Positions 15,478 through 21,456 of a stretch of DNA of 21,456 bases are shown here, piece after piece. The translations under genes were made by a program, and so were the position numbers. The notes below the pieces were generated by a model. The model saw only the letters and a program-made list of their open reading frames with translations. It made no database searches and was not told where the DNA came from. This DNA is from Dehalococcoidia bacterium (GTDB lineage: Bacteria > Chloroflexota > Dehalococcoidia > JACQUA01), in contig JAUYHV010000039.1 in assembly GCA_030689845.1 (NCBI GenBank), forward strand, positions 1 to 21,456, in the 5' to 3' direction. Each line of letters opens with the position of its first letter. Within the stretch, counting starts at the first letter, position 1.

Positions 15478-16224
15478 ATGGACAATTCCCTTAGTTCCGA
15501 AGAAACCGGGAGAGACGGCCGGCAAACCAGGATACACCTGGAAAATGTTTCCAAAATATACGATATCGGGAATATTCAGGTCCATGCCCTCAGAGAAGTT
15601 ACCCTCGATATCATGGAGGGTGAATTCATCGTATTCTTAGGTCCCAGCGGTTCCGGAAAAACAACCCTTTTAAACCTGATTGGAGGCCTTGACCAGCCCT
15701 CGGTGGGAAGAGTCGAGGTCAACGGCATAGATATTACCAGGCTTAACGAGAACCGGCTCACCAGGTTCCGCCGTACCCAGGTAGGATTTATCTTCCAATT
15801 CTTTAACCTTATCCCAACATTGACCGCAAGGGAAAACGTCGAGTTCGCGGGAGAACTGGTCCGGGGTAGCAGGCCTGCCAGGGAAATTCTTCGGGATGTG
15901 GGGCTGACGGAACGCATGAACCATTTTCCCAGTGAACTCTCCGGAGGGGAAAATCAGAGAGTAGCCATTGCCAGGGCACTTGCTCCCGACCCCCCCATTT
16001 TACTGTGCGACGAACCGACAGGAAACCTGGACTTTGAAACCGGCAAACTTATTTTCAAACTCCTCAGAACCCTCAACAGCGAACGGCTCAAGACCATTAT
16101 CGTCGTGACGCACAATTCCCCGGTTGGAGAAATCGCCCACCGGGTAGTCCGCATGCGTGACGGCCAAATTGCCGAAATAATCACCAACCCGCACCCCGCC
16201 GATCCAGACGAACTGAAATGGTAA
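15478..16224 (+). CDS. ABC transporter ATP-binding protein (MacB/LolD-type)
   Basis: A 248-residue ABC ATPase. Walker A GPSGSGKTT (55-63), the Q-loop glutamine in FIFQFFNL (Q107), the signature LSGGENQ (154-160), Walker B ILLCDEP (174-180) with TGNLD after it, and the H-loop histidine in VVTHN (H212) are all present. The signature has Glu where Gln is usual (LSGGE). The TGNLD box and FQFFNLIPTLTARENV are typical of the LolD/MacB/FtsE group, which drives mechanotransmission rather than classical translocation. Good ribosome site AAGGAG eight bases upstream. The 65-bp gap before it contains a 14-bp palindrome AGAATAATTATTCT (15432-15445) of unknown meaning. Overlaps the permease gene by 7 bp. 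Confidence 0.94.
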   Translation: MDNSLSSEETGRDGRQTRIHLENVSKIYDIGNIQVHALREVTLDIMEGEFIVFLGPSGSGKTTLLNLIGGLDQPSVGRVEVNGIDITRLNENRLTRFRRTQVGFIFQFFNLIPTLTARENVEFAGELVRGSRPAREILRDVGLTERMNHFPSELSGGENQRVAIARALAPDPPILLCDEPTGNLDFETGKLIFKLLRTLNSERLKTIIVVTHNSPVGEIAHRVVRMRDGQIAEIITNPHPADPDELKW

Positions 16225-18668
16225 AAAAAATTCATCTTAAGCTCCTCCGGGATACCAAAGCGTCCTGGATGCAATTTGGCGCCGTTGCCCTGATAATTAC
16301 CCTCGGCGTAGCTATTTTCATCACATCCTATGCCGCATACAAAAACCTGGACAGTTCATATGAATACACCTTCCAGCAGCTTAATATGGCGGACTACTGG
16401 ATATCGGTAGACAACCTTCCCCCTAAAGCGGTCAAAGAGATAGATGAAATCCCCGGGGTAGCAGCCCAGGGACGCATTGTCGGCGATGTGGTCCTCGACC
16501 TGGCCCCGATATATCGGGGGGAACGTGTCCTCGGGAGAGTAGTATCCCTGCCGCGATACGGGAACACCGCTATCAATAACGTTCAGGTAACCAGCGGAAG
16601 CTACTTCAGTTCAGACTCGGGTCGTGAGATTCTCATGGAAAAACGCTTCGCTGAATACCACAAGATGAACCCCGGTGATTGGCTTACCATCGAGAGGGAA
16701 AACAGCAAACTGCGGTTCAGAATTTCCGGCATAGCCACAAGTCCTGAATATATCTGGGTAGCCAGGAGCGCCCAGGATATGATGCCCTCACCCCGCACCT
16801 TCGGCATCCTCTTCATGTCCCAACCCGGGGCGGAAAGCCTTTTCGGCATGACTGGAGGGACAAACGAAATTATTATGACCGTTGCCGCGGGAGTGGACCG
16901 CAAAGCCGTCCTTGATGAAGTAAGAAATATCCTGAGGAAAAACGGTATAAAAAGATTGACGTCCAAAGACGAACCCGTAACCGTCGAAACAAGGAGGGCG
17001 GACATTTTCCAGGGCGTGCGCACGGCCTACATGGTTGAGAGGAAAGACCAGCTTAGCAACCGTCTTCTGAAAATGGACCTGGACGGATTCAGGGAAATGG
17101 CAGTGCTTTTTCCAACCCTGTTTCTTTCAGTGGCCGCACTGGCAATTTATACCCTGCTCAGCCGCCTTGTGGAATCCCAGCGGGTGCAGATAGGGCTTAT
17201 GCGGGCACTCGGGTACAGCAGGAGAAGTGTCCTGATGCACTTCCTCGGATTCGCCCTTTTGGTGGGTATCCTCGGCTCTGTGTCCGGCGCTATCCTGGGA
17301 AGCCTCATGGCCAATGCTCTGACCGTGGAATATGCCAAACAGCTCAAGATTCCATTCATAATAATCTCTCCGCCCTGGAGCGTCGTCCTGACAGGTATAA
17401 TCACGGGGATAATGGTACCGGTTGCAGCCGGAATAATACCGGCATGGGCCACGGCCGGTATGAGGCCAGCCCAGGCGATGCGCCCCGCACCACCTTCAAC
17501 CGGTCACGGGACGTTACCTGAAATCGTTCTGCCCTTCCTAAGAAAACTTCCGTATCTTGTGAAAGTGCCGCTGCGGAACATTTTCCGCAACCTGCGAAGA
17601 AGTTTCTTCATGTCCCTGGGGCTGGCTTCTGCGGTAGCCATGGTTTTGGTTTCCATGTCCTTTCTGGATGCCATGGATTCCCTCATGACCACGCAATTTG
17701 AAAAAATCATTAACTTTGACGCCCGCATTATTTTCCAGGGAATGGGTTCAAAGGCCAATGCTTCCTACATCCGCCACCTGGATGGGATAAAACAGGCTGA
17801 AGCAGCCCTTGAAGCCCCGTACCGCCTGCGTCACGGAAACAGGGTATCCGACAGCAGCATCCTGGGACTGGAGAAAAAATCAGACCTTTACAGGCTTTAC
17901 AGCCCCGAGGGTAAGCCGACGACATTGGATAAAGAAGACATTTTTGTTACGCTATCCTTGAAGAAAAAACTGGGTGTGGAGGTGGGCGATACCATATACC
18001 TGGAACCCATGGTTGGAACCGTGGAAGAGACGAAGAAACGCCTGGCGGGTTTCATAGACGAACCCATGGGAAACAGGGCATTTACCTCCCTCGAAGAAGT
18101 GCAGAAGCTGCTAAACGCTCCAGGTGCCGCCAGCGAAATCCTGGTGCAGTACGACGGACCGCCATCCCCTGCACTGATGAAAAGGCTTTATGACATTCCC
18201 CAGACCGCCTCCATAGAAAACACGGCTGAACTAAGGGGGTTCATAGATGAACTGAATAGTTTCTTCTGGGTCTTCCTCGGGGTAATGCTGACCATGAGCG
18301 GTACCCTTGGCATGGCCGTTATCTTTAACGGGGTCATGGTAAATATACTGGAACGGAAACGTGAGATTACCATCATGAGGGCCATTGGCATGAGCCGCAG
18401 GCGGATTACCGCCATGCTAACCCTGGAAAACCTGGTTATAGGCTGCCTGGGGATAATCATTGGGATACCGCTGGGGAATTCCATCGCCGCATATTTCATG
18501 AGTACTTACGAGACAGACTTTTTCAGTATGAAGATGGTTATTTTCACCAGGACGTACGTTATCGCAACCGTGGCCGCCATGGTAATCCTGCTCGCTTCCC
18601 AGATACCAGCCATCAGACAGATTTACAAATTAAGCCTTTCCTCAGCAACCAAGGACTGGGCAGAGTAA
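16218..18668 (+). CDS. ABC transporter permease with two FtsX domains
   Basis: An 816-residue permease that looks like two MacB-type halves in one chain. Predicted membrane helices: about 19-41, 297-317, 341-368, 389-410, then 463-486, 684-706, 736-758 and 778-798. Extracytoplasmic domains lie between the first and second helix of each half (about 42-295 and 487-683). Each half has a coupling-helix-like motif after its second helix: QIGLMRALGYSRRSVLMH (324-341) and REITIMRAIGMSRRRITAM (715-733). The layout (four plus four helices) matches FtsX-family permeases such as those working with separate LolD-like ATPases. The start overlaps the ATPase stop (ATGGTAA at 16218-16224). With the lipoprotein adaptor it should export a substrate from the membrane or cytoplasm; which one cannot be told. 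Confidence 0.9.
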   Translation: MVKKIHLKLLRDTKASWMQFGAVALIITLGVAIFITSYAAYKNLDSSYEYTFQQLNMADYWISVDNLPPKAVKEIDEIPGVAAQGRIVGDVVLDLAPIYRGERVLGRVVSLPRYGNTAINNVQVTSGSYFSSDSGREILMEKRFAEYHKMNPGDWLTIERENSKLRFRISGIATSPEYIWVARSAQDMMPSPRTFGILFMSQPGAESLFGMTGGTNEIIMTVAAGVDRKAVLDEVRNILRKNGIKRLTSKDEPVTVETRRADIFQGVRTAYMVERKDQLSNRLLKMDLDGFREMAVLFPTLFLSVAALAIYTLLSRLVESQRVQIGLMRALGYSRRSVLMHFLGFALLVGILGSVSGAILGSLMANALTVEYAKQLKIPFIIISPPWSVVLTGIITGIMVPVAAGIIPAWATAGMRPAQAMRPAPPSTGHGTLPEIVLPFLRKLPYLVKVPLRNIFRNLRRSFFMSLGLASAVAMVLVSMSFLDAMDSLMTTQFEKIINFDARIIFQGMGSKANASYIRHLDGIKQAEAALEAPYRLRHGNRVSDSSILGLEKKSDLYRLYSPEGKPTTLDKEDIFVTLSLKKKLGVEVGDTIYLEPMVGTVEETKKRLAGFIDEPMGNRAFTSLEEVQKLLNAPGAASEILVQYDGPPSPALMKRLYDIPQTASIENTAELRGFIDELNSFFWVFLGVMLTMSGTLGMAVIFNGVMVNILERKREITIMRAIGMSRRRITAMLTLENLVIGCLGIIIGIPLGNSIAAYFMSTYETDFFSMKMVIFTRTYVIATVAAMVILLASQIPAIRQIYKLSLSSATKDWAE

Positions 18669-18792
18669 TACACAATATTCGTAATATATCCTATTATTTC
18701 TATCACTGTTTAGGGAAAAGGCTATTTTCGTAGCAATCCATCATGTCAATTTACAATTGACGCCACGAAGTATGAAAATGAACTCACATTCG

Positions 18793-18914
18793 TCATTCCC
18801 GCGTAGGCGGGAATCCAGAGGAACCCCCGTATTAATAAGAGATCTCTCCTGGATTCCGGCCCGGAGGTCCGTCTTGTCCGCTTTGCGGACTCTCGGAGCG
18901 GAGCCGGAATGACA
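18793..18914. repeat. Facing hairpin repeats of the CATTCC...GGAATCCAG type
   Basis: The left hairpin is ATTCCCGC-GTAG-GCGGGAAT followed by CCAG (18795-18818). The right one opens with CTGGATTCCGGC (18849-18860) and closes with GCCGGAATGAC (18903-18913), enclosing an inner hairpin GTCCGC-TTT-GCGGAC (18876-18890). The two face each other as in the GIY-YIG elements, but only about 30 bp lie between them and no coding remnant is visible. Confidence 0.7.
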
Positions 18915-19272
18915 GTGCCCCTACTGTCACCCCGAGCCTGCTGAGGGGTCTGGTAACAATTGTAAGGCCAGGTTTGAAACCTGCCCTTACAAAGACAATT
19001 TCTGTTTATATAAACCCAGGCTGCTCTCGAAATAGATGCTTCGGTCCTTCCTGAACAGGAAGGACTCAGCATGACAGGGAGTGAAGGCGCTCGGAATTAT
19101 CATGTCTCTTATCTGAGACACCAATGATGTATGAAAATGAACTCACATCTGTCATTACTTCGAAAATAAAGACTCGGGCTCGCAGCACCAATGACAAGAC
19201 GAACTCCTGCACTAAGCCAGCGCTCCTTTATTTTCATCTTTCGTGGTGAGTATTGCAAAATACTCATGACAG

Positions 19273-19296
19273 ATTCCCGCGTAGGCGGGAATCCAG
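19273..19296. repeat. Solitary hairpin repeat
   Basis: ATTCCCGC-GTAG-GCGGGAAT followed by CCAG, identical in its palindrome to 18795-18818. It has no facing partner within the spacer. Confidence 0.75.
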
Positions 19297-19354
19297 TAAC
19301 TCCCGTATTATAGTGAAAAATCCCCCTTAATCCCCCTTTTTCAAAGGGGGAGAG

Positions 19355-19440
19355 AAGCCTCTCCCTTTCGTAAAGGATAAAATATTAAGCCTCTCCCTTT
19401 CGTAAAGGGTAAAATATTAAGCCTCTCCCTTTCGTAAAGG
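19355..19440. repeat. 32-bp tandem repeat, 2.7 copies
   Basis: Units at 19355-19386 and 19387-19418, with a partial unit at 19419-19440. Each begins AAGCCTCTCCCTTTCGTAAA and ends TAAAATATT. The units differ at one position. There are no spacers, so it is not a CRISPR array. Confidence 0.85.
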
Positions 19441-19555
19441 GAGATTGAGAGGGATTTTCGTGATAATGACGGGTTTGACGTTAATTTACCAACGGGACAA
19501 ATTTAATTAGGATGTTATTTTACTGATGTTATTCTGAACTTCCGTAAATTCGAGT

Positions 19556-20986
19556 TCAGTCACCGGCGAACGTGGTGTACTTTTTCCGCAGGTCCGATAC
19601 CAGGTCGCTTTTAAAATCGATAACCTTTGGGAACTCCTCAATCCATTCGTAGGGTTTACAGGCGTCGATAATAGCCCTGGAATTGAAGAAAGCCGTAGCC
19701 GGTTTTCGTATCTGCGGATCAACCGCACTGCTCCTGGTACGCCGGATAATATCGATATCCGTCTCGGGATTGGAGCGGGTGCTTATGGCCCAAATGACAT
19801 CCTGGATATCGGTCGGGTCTATGTCTTCATCCACCACTACTACATACCTGTTCATATAAGAGGCCCGGCGCAACTGGGAAACTATAAGGGCCGCCAGCTT
19901 GGCATGCCCGGCATAGCGCTGCTTGATAGATATGGTAATAAACTGCTGCAGACCCACTTCGCTGAACCCGACTCCCCTTATGTCAGGGATACCGGCTTTC
20001 AAGAGTTCGTTGTGGATCATGGCACCGCTCATCAATACCATGTAGTAGCTGGAGTCACTGGGCGGACGTCCGGGCGGTGAACCCATTATGATAGGGTTGT
20101 GGCGGTGATAAATCCTCTGTACCTCGATAATAGGCGCCGGTCTCTCGCCGCTGGCATAATAACCGTGCCATTCACCAAAGGGACCCTCTGCGTGTTTCTT
20201 ATCGGGGGGAATAAAACCAGCGATAACTATCTCGCTATCGGCAGGGAAGGGCAAGCCGGTCACTTCCTCTTTGAGCAGTTTCATGGGTTCGCCTCTCACG
20301 GCACCCATGTATTGATACTCCATGCCGAACGGGACCTCCAGGCAGGCAATCCGGAAAACCAGGGGATGATGCCCCACCGAGACCAAAACAGGGCATGCTT
20401 TACCTTCAAGATGGTTTTTCTGCACGTGTAAAAAGCCGTGCCTTCCCGGTGAAATATAAATACCCGGTGTCTTTTTATCATGGACCTGGACCCTGTAAGT
20501 GCCCACGTTGACGACACCTGTTTCGGGATCCCTGGTTATTACAGCATCCCCGGTGCCTATAAAGCGCCCCCCATCTTCCTCGTGCCATTTGGGAACGGGA
20601 AACTTGAAAAGGTCGATATCATCCCCCGAAAGGACGTTTTCCAGAACGGGACCGGAGTCAACCATTACCGGGGGGTATTTTTCGAGAACGCTTTCCCATT
20701 CGTTGATTTTTTGCCTGACAGCATCCATCAGAGGCAGGCCTTTAAGACCCTGGGGCAAATTGAAGGTCAGAGCCACCCTCCCCGGGGTGCGGGTCGACCC
20801 CGTCACCACCCGAAACTCAGGAGGATAGCCGGGAATTTTATTAAAAAGGAGGGCGGGAGACGGCTGTCGCCTCCAGTTCATAGAAGTAAGGCAACCGATT
20901 TCAGTATCCCATTTTGCTCCCTCTATCCTTTCCAGGTCACCCAGTTTGTCAACTTTTACCAGCCAGTCTCTCAAATCGTCAGCCAT
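19556..20986 (-). CDS. UbiD family (prenylated-FMN) decarboxylase
   Basis: A 476-residue UbiD-family enzyme, which uses prenylated FMN to remove or add a carboxyl group on an aromatic or unsaturated acid. The cofactor and metal region NVGTYRVQVHDKKTPGIYISPGRHG (160-184) and the acidic segment AEGPFGEWHGYY (266-277) are intact. By spacing, R165, E267 and E272 correspond to the R173-E277-E282 triad of Aspergillus niger Fdc1, with N160 and H183 as further metal/cofactor contacts. Start ATG with AGGAG eight bases upstream. No ubiX (prenyltransferase) gene lies in the window, so the cofactor must be supplied from elsewhere. The tail of the GIY-YIG element ends 27 bp upstream of the start. The substrate is unknown; UbiD itself, aryl-acid decarboxylases and carboxylases are all possible. 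Confidence 0.9.
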   Translation of the reverse strand: MADDLRDWLVKVDKLGDLERIEGAKWDTEIGCLTSMNWRRQPSPALLFNKIPGYPPEFRVVTGSTRTPGRVALTFNLPQGLKGLPLMDAVRQKINEWESVLEKYPPVMVDSGPVLENVLSGDDIDLFKFPVPKWHEEDGGRFIGTGDAVITRDPETGVVNVGTYRVQVHDKKTPGIYISPGRHGFLHVQKNHLEGKACPVLVSVGHHPLVFRIACLEVPFGMEYQYMGAVRGEPMKLLKEEVTGLPFPADSEIVIAGFIPPDKKHAEGPFGEWHGYYASGERPAPIIEVQRIYHRHNPIIMGSPPGRPPSDSSYYMVLMSGAMIHNELLKAGIPDIRGVGFSEVGLQQFITISIKQRYAGHAKLAALIVSQLRRASYMNRYVVVVDEDIDPTDIQDVIWAISTRSNPETDIDIIRRTRSSAVDPQIRKPATAFFNSRAIIDACKPYEWIEEFPKVIDFKSDLVSDLRKKYTTFAGD

Positions 20987-21013
20987 AAATAAACTCCTGT
21001 ATATTATTCGGGA

Positions 21014-21456
21014 TCTTTTTCATTTTAAGTGGGTAAACCCATCCTTACTCTGTCCAATCAAACGAAAGTTTCCATTCCGACGAACGAAATTATCCATTCC
21101 GACGAAAGTCGGAATCCAGAATTCCATAAAATATCTTTGTACAAGTCTCTCCATTCTGGATTTCCTCTTTCAATCAATTCTATTTTCCACCGCCTCTTCC
21201 ATTCCTTTATCTGTTTCTCTCGTTGGAGAGTTCCTTCACAATCGCTGCCTGGCTCATAATATACCAGCAGATGTACACCGTATTATTTGGCGAATCCTTC
21301 AACTAAATCATGCTTATGAGCATAAACCCTCTGAACAAGGTCCCCCGTGAAACCAACATATTGTGTTCCATTGCGTTTACTAACCATAATGTACACGGAA
21401 TAATCATTCATAATTATTACTGGATTCCGACTTTCGTCGGAATGGGTAAAAGAAGA
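21014..21456 (-). mobile_element. Hairpin-bounded GIY-YIG element, cut by the window end
   Basis: Facing hairpin repeats at 21094-21119 and 21420-21445 have the same sequence as those at 10631-10656 and 10788-10813. Between them is a GIY-YIG nuclease frame (see 21058-21411). A further half hairpin lies at 21072-21084. The 45-bp tail at 21014-21058 and the outer sequence after 21445 (TCTTCTTTTACC on the minus strand) are also shared with the shorter copy, so the true element extends beyond the hairpins and possibly beyond the window. Confidence 0.75.
21058..21411 (-). pseudogene. GIY-YIG nuclease family gene with an in-frame stop
   Basis: Read on the minus strand from ATG at 21411, the frame encodes a small GIY-YIG endonuclease-like protein (117 residues if read through). 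It starts MNDYSVYIMVSKRNGTQYVG, with the paired VYI and YVG strands of the fold, then FTGDLVQRVYAHK. After a TAA at codon 43 (21283-21285) it continues YGVHLLVYYEPG and the family-typical LQREKQIKEWKRRWKIELIE, ending near WRDLYKDILWNSGFR. The only lesion is this TAA where a lysine codon would be expected (AAA then TAA). The C-terminus is translated straight through the hairpin repeat. Full-length relatives of about 90-100 residues are common in bacteria; their role is unsettled. Confidence 0.8.

Larger units (their letters stand above)
18669..19555. repeat. Repeat-rich spacer between the permease and ubiD genes
   Basis: No gene is supported in these 887 bp. A 20-bp direct repeat GTATGAAAATGAACTCACAT occurs at 18770-18789 and 19129-19148, each time followed by GTCATT a few bases on. 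Hairpin repeats lie at 18795-18814, 18849-18913 and 19273-19292, and a 32-bp tandem array at 19355-19440. The flanks of that array (TCCCCCTTAATCCCCC and GGGAGATTGAGAGGGA) are roughly inverted copies of one another. It looks like an accumulation site of dispersed repeats. Confidence 0.75.

Overview
The window is bacterial, of moderate GC, with AT-rich intergenic spacers full of short palindromes and tandem repeats. The L32 protein with two CxxC pairs, FabK as the enoyl reductase, two PAC2-family proteins, UbiD and the 'ATTCC...GGAATCCAG' palindromes together suggest an uncultured anaerobe. My best guess is Chloroflexota (Dehalococcoidia-like), with a Firmicutes lineage as the alternative. This is inference from gene content, not a phylogenetic result.

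Layout. (1) 1-272: repeats only. (2) 273-4725, minus strand: two paralogous EntE/DhbE-like aryl/acyl-CoA ligases and a crotonase-family enoyl-CoA hydratase, probably serving CoA activation and degradation of an aromatic or alicyclic acid. (3) 4811-8858, minus strand: a compact housekeeping run yceD-rpmF-fabK-fabD-fabG-nusB with start/stop overlaps and a near-consensus sigma-70 promoter at 8968-8996. The usual fellow genes plsX, fabH, acpP and fabF are absent. (4) 8859-9585: a spacer holding that promoter, a strongly nested RNA-fold candidate of about 200 nt with a 6S-like outline, and a palindromic repeat unit. (5) 9586-12755, plus strand: bifunctional ribF, a small deletion-derivative element, then two overlapping PAC2 genes. 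(6) 12819-18668: a TetR regulator divergent from a three-gene MacAB-like export operon (lipoprotein adaptor, ATPase, eight-TM permease). (7) 18669-19555: a repeat-rich spacer. (8) 19556-20986, minus strand: a UbiD-family decarboxylase. (9) 21014-21456: a palindrome-bounded element carrying a broken GIY-YIG nuclease gene, cut by the window edge.

The most distinctive signal is the element pair at 10621-10921 and 21014-21456. Both have the same inward-facing hairpin repeats and the same 45-bp tail. The second carries a GIY-YIG nuclease reading frame with one nonsense codon. The first is the same sequence with exactly 169 bp lost between two AATGGAA repeats, like an autonomous element and its MITE-like derivative. 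In both cases the tail lies just upstream of a gene start in the same orientation. The second signal is the possible 6S-like RNA upstream of ribF.
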